Assembly (NCBI GenBank): GCA_016790165.1 | Contig: JAEUPL010000027.1 | Coordinates: 21,985 to 85,984, forward strand | Reading direction: 5' to 3' | From: Burkholderiales bacterium | GTDB taxonomy: Bacteria > Pseudomonadota > Gammaproteobacteria > Burkholderiales > Casimicrobiaceae | DNA: 64,000 bases | In this document: positions 55,859 through 64,000 of the stretch, in pieces | Position numbering within the stretch: position 1 is the first letter of the stretch | How the letters are laid out: each line of letters starts with the position of its first letter | Notes under the pieces: model-generated | What the model was told of the DNA's origin: nothing | What the model saw: only the letters and a program-made list of their open reading frames with translations | Databases searched by the model: none | Position numbers and translations under genes: made by a program

Positions 55859-57058
55859 ATGACAACAGCCGAAGTTTTTCTGATTGCGATGTTGATCATC
55901 TTCACTGTGCCGTACTTACTGTGGCGCATCGGTCGAACCGACTACTTTGCGCCGTTGGTTGTCGTGCAAATCGTAGTCGGCATCCTGCTCGGGCCTGGGG
56001 TTCTCGGCAAGGTTTTCCCGGCGTACTACGAGTTTGTATTCAGCCCACCCGTGGTGCAGTCGCTTAACGGAATTGCCTGGTGGGCGGTGATTCTGTTCGT
56101 CTGGATCGCTGGCATTGAACTGGACTTGCATCAGGCGTGGGTGCACCGACGCGAGAGCATCGTCACCGCCGGGCTGGCGTTGGGTGTACCGTTGTTGTTC
56201 GGCAGCGCCGTCGCCGCGAGCATGTTAAGCGTGCCGGGTTGGACAGGCGCTTCCGCGATGCCATGGCAATTCGTCTTCGGCGTGGGCATGGCGTGCGCCG
56301 TGACGGCATTGCCGATCCTGATTCTCCTGATGGAAAAACTTGAGATCCTCCGCGAACCCATTGGCCAGCGAATTCTCCGCTACGCCAGTCTGGATGACCT
56401 GGCAATCTGGGGTGTTCTCGCGACCATTCTGATGGACTGGGGGCGCGTGGGCAGGCAGATCGCATTCCTTTCGGTGTTTGCGCTGGCAAGCTGGGCATGT
56501 CGAGCACTGATGCGCGCGTTACCATCGAGCGACCGCTGGTACGTCGGTTTGATCTGGCTGGCGTTGTGTGCTTTCGGCGCCGATTGGGCAGGTTTGCACT
56601 TCATGGTGGGTGCGTTTATTGCCGGTGTGGTGATGGATCGCAGCTGGTTCGAACAGCAGCATCTGGACTTGTTGCGCCACCACGTGCTTCTGGTCGTCAT
56701 GCCCGTGTTCTTCCTCAGTACCGGGTTGCGTACGACGTGGTCGTTGGGCGGCGAGGCGGTGTTCGTGGCCGCGCTGGCGCTGCTGCTTGCATCGGTCGCC
56801 GGCAAACTGCTCGGCGTGCATCTGGCTGGCCGAATTTTGAGGTGGCAACCCGGAGAGGCGTCAATCATTGGCTGGTTGTTGCAAACGAAGGCGTTGATCA
56901 TGATCATCTTCGCCAACATCCTGCTGGACAAGAAAATCATCACGGGGGAAATGTTTACCGCGCTGCTGCTCATGGCGATCGCGAGCACGATGTTGACCGT
57001 CCCGGCTGTTGCGCCCAAGCTCATCGGAATGAATTCGATGATTCGCCGATCCGAATAG
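55859..57058 (+). CDS. CPA2-type cation:proton antiporter (KefB/NapA-like)
   Basis: An inner-membrane antiporter of about 399 residues with roughly 12 hydrophobic helices. The family pattern is visible: VVVQIVVGILLGPGVLG, WIAGIELDLHQAW (in place of the usual GLE), CAVTALPILILLMEKL, LDDLAIWGVLA with the paired acidic residues of the transport site, and HFMVGAFIAGVVM. It lacks the C-terminal RCK/TrkA-N domain of KefB/KefC, so it resembles NapA or SigG-type exchangers. The start MTTAEVF at 55859 begins the first helix. No partner gene is adjacent. Confidence 0.85.
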   Translation: MTTAEVFLIAMLIIFTVPYLLWRIGRTDYFAPLVVVQIVVGILLGPGVLGKVFPAYYEFVFSPPVVQSLNGIAWWAVILFVWIAGIELDLHQAWVHRRESIVTAGLALGVPLLFGSAVAASMLSVPGWTGASAMPWQFVFGVGMACAVTALPILILLMEKLEILREPIGQRILRYASLDDLAIWGVLATILMDWGRVGRQIAFLSVFALASWACRALMRALPSSDRWYVGLIWLALCAFGADWAGLHFMVGAFIAGVVMDRSWFEQQHLDLLRHHVLLVVMPVFFLSTGLRTTWSLGGEAVFVAALALLLASVAGKLLGVHLAGRILRWQPGEASIIGWLLQTKALIMIIFANILLDKKIITGEMFTALLLMAIASTMLTVPAVAPKLIGMNSMIRRSE

Positions 57059-57479
57059 GCAACCTTTGTACCTCAGCCTCGGAAAACGCAATCCGCACAG
57101 TCAGCGACGGCTATGCACCCCGTGTGGCCGCCGGTGATCGGATTCGCTACGGAGCCCCTTGTCGCGCCCGCCTCGCGTACGACGCAAGACTCACCGTCCA
57201 GCGCGGCCACCGGCCCGTTCAGGTGACTTCGAAGGCTCTCAAACGTCCCCAGAAAACGGTGAACAAGTCCCACCCGAGCGGCACATCGACGGACTCGAGT
57301 GGCTGGCTGCGTTGCAAAGCCTTCCCGCAGCCCCGCCACGGCTGTGTTTTGCATTTTGCCGTCCAAGCCAACGCGCCGTTCGCAGCCCCGCGGCGGGCTT
57401 GTTTGGCGTTTCCCTGACCACTGCTCGGGGCGCGACAGGGCCTACGTCAACGCCATACGAAGCCGGTGGCGTATCGCAA
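57059..57479. other. Gene-free stretch
   Basis: In these 421 bp between the antiporter and the tRNA-type terminator I see no reading frame with protein-like composition, RNA gene or notable repeat. Confidence 0.6.
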
Positions 57480-57527
57480 GCCGGAGAAAAGAAAAAGGGT
57501 TAGCAGCGATTAACTTGCTAACCCTTT
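57480..57527 (-). terminator. Rho-independent terminator of the disrupted tRNA gene
   Basis: A 12-bp perfect stem (57494-57505 with 57516-57527) is followed on the minus strand by a T-rich tract (complement of 57482-57496). It lies 8 bp beyond the CCA end of the tRNA fragment, where the terminator of that tRNA would be expected. Confidence 0.88.
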
Positions 57528-57534
57528 AAGAATG

Positions 57535-57579
57535 TGGCGCGGCTGGCAGGAATTGAACCCACGACCCCTTGGTTCGTAG
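57535..57579 (-). other. tRNA-Arg(ACG) 3' half, probable integration (att) site
   Basis: Read on the minus strand, this is the 3' half of a tRNA: anticodon loop CTACGAA (anticodon ACG), stem CCAAG, a 5-nt variable loop, T arm of 5 bp with a 7-nt loop TTCAATT, the 7-nt acceptor strand, discriminator G and encoded CCA. The 5' half is absent: bases to the right do not form the D arm or anticodon 5' strand. This is the pattern left when a tyrosine integrase uses the 3' half of a tRNA as attB. The full gene should lie at the other island end, outside the window. Confidence 0.8.
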
Positions 57580-57706
57580 TAAAGAGGCAACACAATTCAC
57601 GGCGTGTCATATTGTGTCCAAAAGCGCATAAGTTATTGATTTTCATAGCTTTGCAAATCAGGGCATGCGTCACTGCGTGTCCCGGAGTTCCATAAAATTC
57701 TGTCGC

Positions 57707-57728
57707 GAACCGCAACAGAACCGCAACA
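57707..57728. repeat. Tandem 11-bp direct repeat between att and integrase
   Basis: Two exact head-to-tail copies of GAACCGCAACA lie 44 bp upstream of the integrase start. Short direct repeats in this place often are arm-type integrase or excisionase binding sites. Confidence 0.5.
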
Positions 57729-57771
57729 AATTTGGCTACCATGTTTGCGTGTTCTTGCAGTCTGACGACCG

Positions 57772-59127
57772 ATGGCCATTCAACTCACCGATGCCCTGCT
57801 TCGCAAAAGAGTCTCTCGTGAGCAGTGGGTTTCACAAGCAACGCCACGAAGCACCGGCCAACTGGTCGCCCGACTGCGTCCGGATTCCGCTCGCTTCTAT
57901 TTCCGCTATAGCGATACGGGCCATGATCGTTGCGTACCGATTGGCCCGTATTCGCGTGACGGCGACGGTGAGTCGTCGTTCACTCTGGCGCAGGCGTCCG
58001 ACCGCGCGCGCGAACTCCGGGCTGTACGCACACGACATCCCGACCTTCGAGGCCATCTGCAACGTGAACGACTGATTCACGAAGCAGCGCAGCTCGCAGA
58101 AGTCGAGCGGATAGAGTCCGAGCGTCGTCGCAAGCTTGAGGAGGCACAGGCGTTAAGCCGTCGCATTCGAGTTTCAACGCTTTTCGAGCGCTTCGCCGAA
58201 CTCCGTCTCGCGAGGCGCAAGGATGGCGGCGCCTATACGCGGCGCGCGTTTGAAAAGGACGTTCTGCCGCCGCTAGGTGAACGCGCCGTCGCAGACATCA
58301 CGCGCGCCGACATCTCGAACCTGCTCGACGACATCGTGCAAGAACGTGGCGCCCCGCGCATGGCGCAGTTACTGTTGTCCGATTTGAAGCTGATGTTCAC
58401 CTTCGCTGTTAAACGCGGCTTGATTGATCACTCGCCGGTCGACCTGCTATCGGGGTCCGACTACGGGGCACGGACCCTGCGTGACCGCAACTTGTCAGTG
58501 GACGAATTGCGTTGTTTGGCGCGCAAAATCAATGATGCCGGCCTCAGTTACGCTGCCAGGAATTTCATCCTGTTGGCGCTAGCGACCTGCGCTCGAAGCG
58601 GCGAGTTGATCCGTCTGAAGCGCGATGACGTAAACCTGAGCGATCGGACGTTGCTACTCAGGGATACCAAGAACGGGACCAACCATCTTGTTGCGCTGTC
58701 TTCATTCGCCGCAGAAATCATCCGCTCGCAGTTGCACCATTCGCAGCCGTCCGACTTTGTGTTTCCGTCACGGGATGGCGCAACCCACATCGACATTAAG
58801 ACGTTCGGAAAACAGATCTCAGATCGGCAGACCTCGTCCGGGCAAAAGCAAATACGAGGTCGGACAAAACGGTCCGATGCTCTGGCGCTAAGCGGGGGGA
58901 AATGGACTGCACATGACCTGCGACGAACGGCAAGCACGTTGATGGTTAAACATTGTGGCGTGACGGAAGAAGTTGCGAATCGTTGCCTCAATCATTTCCC
59001 GAAAGACCCAATGATCCGTGTTTACATCTGCGCGACTTTGGGCGAGCCGATGCAGTCCGCTTGGTACTCGCTCGGCGAGCTATTGGGGTCGATCTTCGCA
59101 CCGACGCAGACAAAACCGTCTACGTGA
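57772..59127 (+). CDS. int: Tyrosine-type site-specific integrase of a genomic island
   Basis: A 451-residue P4-like integrase. The N-terminal arm/SAM-like regions (about 1-200: TLFERFAELRLARRKDGGAYTRRAFEKDVLPPLG) precede the catalytic domain with Arg in TCARSGELIRLKRDDV, the Lys region DTKNGTNHLVAL, the box II HDLRRTAS and the nucleophile Tyr in PMIRVYICAT. An unusual feature is the ~20-residue basic insert before box II (GQKQIRGRTKRSD). It lies 192 bp from the tRNA-Arg fragment, reading into the island, and presumably recombines that site. Confidence 0.93.
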   Translation: MAIQLTDALLRKRVSREQWVSQATPRSTGQLVARLRPDSARFYFRYSDTGHDRCVPIGPYSRDGDGESSFTLAQASDRARELRAVRTRHPDLRGHLQRERLIHEAAQLAEVERIESERRRKLEEAQALSRRIRVSTLFERFAELRLARRKDGGAYTRRAFEKDVLPPLGERAVADITRADISNLLDDIVQERGAPRMAQLLLSDLKLMFTFAVKRGLIDHSPVDLLSGSDYGARTLRDRNLSVDELRCLARKINDAGLSYAARNFILLALATCARSGELIRLKRDDVNLSDRTLLLRDTKNGTNHLVALSSFAAEIIRSQLHHSQPSDFVFPSRDGATHIDIKTFGKQISDRQTSSGQKQIRGRTKRSDALALSGGKWTAHDLRRTASTLMVKHCGVTEEVANRCLNHFPKDPMIRVYICATLGEPMQSAWYSLGELLGSIFAPTQTKPST

Positions 59128-59322
59128 TGGAAAGACGCTGATACGCGCCTGTGACGCACCGTTCCAAGGTGGGACCCGCCGGGCCTGCACCGCCAAGCAT
59201 TTGGTTCAACGTTACCGAATGACGCAAGAGACGTGTGCAAGAACATTCATTGCTTTCGAAGCAGCATTTCGCCTTGGCTCAATCACTCTTGTAAGAGTTG
59301 TTGCCAAGTAACGTGGTCACCG

Positions 59323-60039
59323 TCAGTACGCCCACGTCTCATGCCGAACCGGCAACCGATTCAACACCGCCCTGAACTGCCGCCATTGGGGGAGGTGCCG
59401 ATCCATCAGCACCATGAACCGCTCGTTGTGAGTAGGCTCAAGCAAATGCAGCAACTCGTGCACGACGATGTATTCCAGGCATTCGCGTGGTTTTTTTGCC
59501 AGTTCAGTGTTGAGGCGAATGTTGCCGGTCGCCGGAGCGCAACCACCCCACTTGGTTTTCATGTGTTGCACGAACAGGCGATTGGCTTTCACCCCCAGGC
59601 GGGGTTGCCAGCTGGCGATAAAGTCCGAAGCGGTCAGCCGAACTTGCTGCCGATACCAAGCGTCCAGCGAAGCAGCGCAGCGTAGGGGGTCAGCCGTTCG
59701 GCGCACTTTAAGTATCAGTTTGCGGGGCTTGATCTCCACCGATGGCGCAGACTCTACTCGTTGAATCTCCAGCAGGTAGCGCTTGCCCCAGAGATAGTGG
59801 CTTTCTTTGTTCATGAATTCGCGCGGCGCTTCGCGCTCCTGCCCGCGTAGCTTGCCCTGCTGCCGTCGAATCCACGCGAGTTTTGAGATCAAGAACAGAC
59901 GGATGGTTTCGGTGCCCATGCCAAGCGGCGCAGCCACGCGAACTTTGCCTTCGGGTGGTAGCACACTCAGGTGCACGTGCTTGATCGCTTTGCGTGCAAC
60001 TTCTGCACACAGCCCACCCACGTTCAGGACTTCCATCAT
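59323..60039 (-). CDS. YgjP-like zinc metallopeptidase (DUF45/M48-type)
   Basis: A 238-residue cytoplasmic protein of the YgjP/DUF45 family. The zinc motif HELLHLLEPTHNERF (HExxH, then a downstream Glu/His) is at about residues 197-211; KTKWGGCAPATGNIRLN precedes it, as in the family. The role is unknown, but these genes very often sit directly beside type I restriction hsdR genes. It begins 3 bp after the hsdR stop and is therefore probably co-translated with it. Start ATG 60039 or the next codon at 60036. Confidence 0.9.
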   Translation of the reverse strand: MMEVLNVGGLCAEVARKAIKHVHLSVLPPEGKVRVAAPLGMGTETIRLFLISKLAWIRRQQGKLRGQEREAPREFMNKESHYLWGKRYLLEIQRVESAPSVEIKPRKLILKVRRTADPLRCAASLDAWYRQQVRLTASDFIASWQPRLGVKANRLFVQHMKTKWGGCAPATGNIRLNTELAKKPRECLEYIVVHELLHLLEPTHNERFMVLMDRHLPQWRQFRAVLNRLPVRHETWAY

Positions 60040-60042
60040 GGC

Positions 60043-63000
60043 TCAATACTCGTGCTGCGCCACGACGATCGGGAACAAGCGTTCGACCTCTGCGATGTCC
60101 TTTAACACTACGAACATCGCGTGCTTCACGATTTGCTCTTTCGCGACAACGCCGCGCCACCCGTCCGGGCGATTGGACTTGATCGCCTCATCCAACTGCA
60201 AAGCAATGCGCAACGCCTCGCTCTGACCGCCGTAATCCATGCCGGACTCTCTCGATTGCCTTTCCGGTACCCGATCTCTCAGGTTGTTGTACAGCGCACG
60301 TTGCCCCTTGCTCCTCAGTTCGACGGGTGAGTCTTCCCCGCGATCACCGCTCACATCCGTGACGACCTTCGCGATGCGCGCAAGGTACGCCTCGTACTCA
60401 ATTGCGCGCGCTTTTCTCAGGCGGATGATCTCGTCCAGCAGCGCCGACATCTTGGCAAAGTAGGCCGGGTCGGTCAGTTGCTCCTTCAGCAGCTTGCTGC
60501 GCACGTTGTTCTCAATGGTTTCGGCGATGGATTCCTGATTACCCTTCAAGTCTCCAAGGCGTTCGGCGATCGCATCTGCGATGCCGGTCTTGACGATCAG
60601 GTCGAGCAGTCCCACGCCGTCAAATGGTGAAATCTTGCGTGGCGCTTGCGCTTCGATATAGGTATCGATGAGGTGGCGCATGTCGGCCTCGTAGGGCTTG
60701 AGGTCCAGCGTCTCACCGGCGGCGTTGCGAATGATTTCGCGCAGGTTCAAGTAATGCTTCTGCAGATTCTTCAGTTGCTCGATTTGTACCGGCGAGTAAC
60801 CCGCAGCCGCCAACTCATCCGCAAGATTGGCGTAGGCACGCACGAGCGCCACCACCGCCTTGTAGAGCGCAGCTCGGTGGGGCTCGCGCGCCGTCAAATC
60901 GTCGGCAACTTCGGTGTTCCCGCAGAAGTAGTGAATGTGCTCGAGGTCCCCTTTCGGCGGTTGCACCGGCTCGCACAGTAGCGCCAGCGCTTCCACAGCA
61001 CTGTCCAGGCTCGCGCGTCCGGCTTCCAGCCGGTCACGGACAAATATTTCGGGAGCATCACCGCTCGCACTATGGTCGAGCTCCGAGGTGTAGACGGCGA
61101 GCGCCTTCTCCACCTTCTTGAACAAGTCCTTGTAGTCGACGATGTAGCCGAAGTCCTTGCCATCGCCGTCCAGTCGATTGGTTCGACAAATCGCCTGGAA
61201 CAGCCCGTGATCCTGCATCGACTTGTCAATGTAGAGGTAAGTGCAAGGAGGCGCATCAAAGCCCGTCAACAGTTTGTCCACCACGATCAACAGTTTCATC
61301 TGCGCGGGCGCCTTGATGAATCGATCCTTCACCCGCTGCTCGTAAGTCTCCGTTCGGGTCTTGCCGGGGTCGGCCAGAACATCCTTCAGCAAGCCGTTGT
61401 ACGTGCTGTAGATAAACTGCTTGTCGCTCTCTGTATTGGCGCCGGTCTCCTCCGTACTGACATCCGAGGCCTGCGGGTTGTACGAGGTCACGACGGCGCA
61501 ACACCCGGCAAAGCCCGTGTCTCTTGCGTTAAACAATTCGAAGTACTTGCAGGCTTCGTAGATGCTGGAGGCGACAAGGATCGCGTTGCCGTGTCCGTCG
61601 TTGAGACGCCGTCGGGTCGCAAAATCCATCATCACATCAGCCACGATGCGGCCCATGCGCGCTCTGGAGCTGAGCACTTTCTGCATCGTGCCCCAGTGCG
61701 CTTTCAGTTCATTGCGCTGCCACTCGTTGAGGCCACGGGTGCGGGCCTCGAACCACCGGTCAATCGGCTCCGTTCCCACCAGTTTCTGGTCCACGTCACG
61801 CGCCTCGTACACCAAGTCGAGCACCACGCCGTCTGCCACCGCTTCCGCAAACTTGTACGTGTGGATGTAGCCACCGAACACTTCAAGGCTCGTCTGCGCG
61901 TCGCTCTTGAGCAGTGGCGTTCCCGTAAAACCAATGAATACCGCATTGGGCATCATCGCTTTCATCAGGCGATGCAGCTTGCCGCTCTGAGTGCGATGAC
62001 ATTCGTCGACAAAAACGTAGATCTCGCCCTGCGTCTGGCTCGGTTGTGCCGTCAGGTCGCGCAGGAACGCCTCAAAGTCATCCACATCACGCCGGCCAAA
62101 CTTGTGCACAAGCGAGCACAGCAGCCGCGGGTTGGGCTGCGCAAGTTGAGCCAGCAGATCGCGGCCGCTCCGGCTACGGTGAATGGTCTCGCCGGCGTCC
62201 TGAAACACCCGCTCAATCTGCCGATCCAGCTCGTCGCGATCGGTGATGATGGCCACCCGCGCCGCAGGCCTGTTCTCCAGAATCCATCGCGCCAGCAACA
62301 CCATGACGATGCTCTTGCCTGACCCCTGCGTGTGCCAGATGATGCCGCCACGACGTTGCTGAACATGTGTCTGGGCGGCCTTGACGCCGAAATACTGATG
62401 CACGCGAGGCAGCTTCTTCACGCCGGCATCAAACAATACAAAATCGCGAATCAACTCCAGCAATCGGGTCTTGCTGCACAGTTTCGCCAGGTATTTGTCG
62501 AGCTTGTAGCCAGCGTTGTCGGTTTCGTCTTCCTTCCACGTGAGGAAGTACTTCTCCTCTGTCTTGACCGCGCCATAGCGCAGACCTTCCGAATCGTTGC
62601 CCGCCATCACCAGCTGAATGGTGCTGAAAAACCAGTCGTTGAACTCGGTCCGCTGGTTCGAGAGGCACTGGCGGATGCCTTCACCCAGGCTCACGCGGCT
62701 GTTCTTGAGTTCCAGCACGGCCACCGCGATGCCATTCAGGTAAAGCACCAGGTCGGGCCGACGCTCGTGCCCGCCCTTGAGCGTCACCTCTTCGGCAATC
62801 GCGAAATCGTTGTCGGCAGCGTTATCCCAGTTCACCAGATGAACCGTTTCGATCACCTCGCCGGCCGCCACTTTCACCGACACACCGTATCGCAGCAGTT
62901 GATACACCGCCCGATTGGCGTCATAGAGCGTTCGGCCATGCAGCACTGCCGCCGAGCGCAGCTTGTGCGTCGCCGCGCTGATCTGAGCGGCGCTGTAGCC

Positions 63001-63159
63001 ACTGCGCGTCAAATGCGCCGCCAGCAGTGCTTCGTCAATGCAATCGTTACCCTCTCGGTATGACCAATCGCCCAAAAAGCGGTAGCCCAGTTCCTGGGTG
63101 AAGAGCGCGATCACCCGGCGCTGCGTTGCGCGCTCCGGTTTGCCGATGTCATTTGACAA
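60043..63159 (-). CDS. hsdR: Type I restriction enzyme R subunit
   Basis: The 1038-residue motor/nuclease subunit that translocates and cuts unmodified DNA with HsdM and HsdS. Motifs: GKPERATQRRVIALF at the N-terminus; nuclease GGHERRPDLVLYLNGIAVAVLELK (PD-x-ELK); Walker A HTQGSGKSIVM; DEAD-like VDECHRTQSG; GFTGTPLL; and later helicase block QAICRTNRLDGDGKDFGYIVDY. The start is taken as TTG 63159, encoding SNDIGKPERATQ, because GGAGGG lies about 4 nt upstream and the family begins there; an ATG at 63219 is in frame but less likely. hsdM and hsdS are not in the window and are expected to the right. Confidence 0.93.
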   Translation of the reverse strand: MSNDIGKPERATQRRVIALFTQELGYRFLGDWSYREGNDCIDEALLAAHLTRSGYSAAQISAATHKLRSAAVLHGRTLYDANRAVYQLLRYGVSVKVAAGEVIETVHLVNWDNAADNDFAIAEEVTLKGGHERRPDLVLYLNGIAVAVLELKNSRVSLGEGIRQCLSNQRTEFNDWFFSTIQLVMAGNDSEGLRYGAVKTEEKYFLTWKEDETDNAGYKLDKYLAKLCSKTRLLELIRDFVLFDAGVKKLPRVHQYFGVKAAQTHVQQRRGGIIWHTQGSGKSIVMVLLARWILENRPAARVAIITDRDELDRQIERVFQDAGETIHRSRSGRDLLAQLAQPNPRLLCSLVHKFGRRDVDDFEAFLRDLTAQPSQTQGEIYVFVDECHRTQSGKLHRLMKAMMPNAVFIGFTGTPLLKSDAQTSLEVFGGYIHTYKFAEAVADGVVLDLVYEARDVDQKLVGTEPIDRWFEARTRGLNEWQRNELKAHWGTMQKVLSSRARMGRIVADVMMDFATRRRLNDGHGNAILVASSIYEACKYFELFNARDTGFAGCCAVVTSYNPQASDVSTEETGANTESDKQFIYSTYNGLLKDVLADPGKTRTETYEQRVKDRFIKAPAQMKLLIVVDKLLTGFDAPPCTYLYIDKSMQDHGLFQAICRTNRLDGDGKDFGYIVDYKDLFKKVEKALAVYTSELDHSASGDAPEIFVRDRLEAGRASLDSAVEALALLCEPVQPPKGDLEHIHYFCGNTEVADDLTAREPHRAALYKAVVALVRAYANLADELAAAGYSPVQIEQLKNLQKHYLNLREIIRNAAGETLDLKPYEADMRHLIDTYIEAQAPRKISPFDGVGLLDLIVKTGIADAIAERLGDLKGNQESIAETIENNVRSKLLKEQLTDPAYFAKMSALLDEIIRLRKARAIEYEAYLARIAKVVTDVSGDRGEDSPVELRSKGQRALYNNLRDRVPERQSRESGMDYGGQSEALRIALQLDEAIKSNRPDGWRGVVAKEQIVKHAMFVVLKDIAEVERLFPIVVAQHEY

Positions 63160-63169
63160 TGCGCCCTCC
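63157..63169 (-). promoter_or_regulatory. Ribosome site deciding a TTG start for hsdR
   Basis: GGAGGG (minus strand, 63164-63169) is 4 nt before TTG at 63159-63157. No comparable site precedes the in-frame ATG at 63219, and family N-termini begin at the TTG-encoded residue. Confidence 0.65.
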
Positions 63170-63248
63170 CCGTTTATCGCTGATCGATACAAGCCATTGA
63201 TGAATGGAGTGTTTACCACGTATCGCCCCGGTTCTATCGCCCCGCTAT

Positions 63249-63270
63249 CGTTGATACGGGGTTAGTCCAG
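63249..63270 (+). repeat. Inverted repeat, left copy (22 bp)
   Basis: This 22-bp sequence (begins CGTTGATACGGGG) is an exact reverse complement of 63861-63882. It lies between the hsdR start and the ATPase remnant. Bases inside and outside the two copies do not match, and no target duplication is seen. Confidence 0.9.
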
Positions 63271-63305
63271 TCCGTTAGCCTGAGCACGGCTACCCGGTTA
63301 TTCCG

Positions 63306-63860
63306 TCATTCGTCGTCCAGCGGCAGCGTGCCATTGGGTGGGGCTGGTGGCCACGTACCGGCATCCCGACGCACCTGAAACCAGCGGTGCATGGCGGCAT
63401 CTTCCACCGCATACTCGCCACGCGCCGATTTCCACACGAGGGCGGGCGTGCGCTCCCGTAGCGACTCCAAGGCCTTCTGCGCCTGCTGCACGCTTACAGG
63501 GCGGCCAAGCTTTTCACGGTAGAAGCGCAGCGCCTCGGCGTCATACGGCCGAAAACGCGGCCCCTGATCCAGCATGCGCCACAACACCGCTTGCTCGGTG
63601 GGCTTGAGGCCCAGGTAGTCGGACTCCATCTGCGCTTCGTCCTGTGCCTGCCGGGCCTCTGCCGCCTGTTGCAACGCTGGTTCGAAGCGGCCGCTGTGAC
63701 CGGACAGCGGGCTGAGCACCGCCCCCATGGCTGCCATGAAGAACTGCGGGCGATGACCGAAGGCGGCAAACGCCGCCTGCAACGCAGCCCGGTCCACCGG
63801 CACCAGGTCGGGCCGCTGCGCCTCCACCAACCCGGCCACATGGGCGATGAAATCCGTGTC
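63306..63860 (-). pseudogene. C-terminal remnant of an AAA/P-loop ATPase
   Basis: An open frame of about 185 codons (a GTG at 63839 gives 177 residues) has no N-terminal nucleotide-binding motif. Its second half (LKPTEQAVLWRMLDQGPRFRP; SVQQAQKALESLRERTPALVW; GEYAVEDAAMHRWFQ) looks like the C-terminal winged-helix part of bacterial AAA-type ATP-binding proteins. The frame stays open through the right 22-bp repeat but has no ATG start, so the front of the gene appears to be lost. It may alternatively be a small intact protein; the family call is tentative. Confidence 0.55.
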
Positions 63861-63882
63861 CTGGACTAACCCCGTATCAACG
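63861..63882 (-). repeat. Inverted repeat, right copy (22 bp)
   Basis: This is an exact reverse complement of 63249-63270, 590 bp away. The ATPase remnant begins immediately to its left, so the repeat marks the point where the upstream part of that gene is missing. Confidence 0.9.
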
Positions 63883-63888
63883 GACAGT

Positions 63889-64000
63889 TTAAGGCTGGAG
63901 AAACTCCAGTGGTAGCGAGGTGTCGATGATGTTATCGGACACTTCGGTGTCTATCGGCGCAGGGTTATCCATGGCCCCGCGCTCGTGCTGGCCCTTCAAG
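63889..64000 (-). CDS. Partial gene, C-terminal end (runs off window)
   Basis: An open frame enters from the right edge and ends in TAA at 63889-63891. Its last residues, from the Met at 63972, are MDNPAPIDTEVSDNIIDTSL followed by PLEFLQP. The product is not recognised. Position upstream of hsdR on the same strand would suit an island gene such as another restriction-modification subunit, but this is a guess from location only. Confidence 0.4.
   Translation of the reverse strand, partial: LKGQHERGAMDNPAPIDTEVSDNIIDTSLPLEFLQP

Noticed and set aside
57535-57620. A complete tRNA gene at the integrase border
   Set aside because: Only the 3' half is present; the sequence to the right cannot form the anticodon 5' strand, D arm or acceptor 5' strand.

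Overview
The window looks like chromosome of a high-GC betaproteobacterium, most likely Burkholderiales. Support for this: a glucokinase fused to an RpiR-type regulator, a DUF1631 protein, a 3-hydroxybutyrate-oligomer hydrolase (polyhydroxybutyrate metabolism), an HrpA helicase with a long C-terminal region, and an ilvI-ilvH-ilvC operon. This is read from protein motifs and gene order only; no genus can be assigned.

Layout. (1) 1-24360 is mostly housekeeping: the N-terminal part of smc, queF, a soluble-type lytic transglycosylase, pyrD, a small CinA/MoaB-like protein, DUF1631, hrpA, an orphan peptide-binding protein, a nuclease/phosphatase-fold protein, a secreted S41 protease, a 3HB-oligomer hydrolase, fadH, a lipoprotein alpha/beta hydrolase, an XRE regulator and dusA. 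(2) 24361-28186 is the branched-chain amino acid operon ilvI-ilvH-ilvC (minus strand). Its 3' end is partly duplicated beyond the terminator. (3) 28449-48938 is a carbohydrate-utilisation locus: a TonB-dependent receptor, GH3, GH1, an ABC sugar importer (binding protein, two permeases, ATPase), a flavin-dependent halogenase, a nuclease/phosphatase-fold protein and GH30 on the minus strand; a GH2N/SGNH esterase runs divergently, followed by two clan-A TIM-barrel glycosidases. The enzyme set suggests beta-1,3/1,6-glucan or related beta-glucoside use. (4) 49143-57058 holds a Tat-type glycerophosphodiesterase, an S9 peptidase, the glucokinase-RpiR fusion, a second divergent glucokinase and a CPA2 antiporter. 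HexR/RpiR-like 15-bp operators lie between the two glucokinases and in the TonB-receptor/esterase divergent promoter, so the fusion protein may control the whole sugar locus. (5) 57535-64000 is a genomic island: it begins at a 45-nt tRNA-Arg(ACG) 3' half followed by a tyrosine integrase, a YgjP-like metallopeptidase and a type I restriction HsdR subunit. Beyond hsdR, a truncated ATPase remnant is flanked by 22-bp perfect inverted repeats.

How the genes work together (inference): oligosaccharides would enter the periplasm through the TonB receptor, be trimmed by exported GH3/GH30/GH5-type enzymes, be imported by the ABC system, be split by cytoplasmic GH1, and be phosphorylated by the two glucokinases, with the RpiR domain sensing a phosphorylated sugar. 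The halogenase is the odd member: its catalytic residues are intact, and it is translationally coupled to the nuclease/phosphatase-fold protein and GH30.
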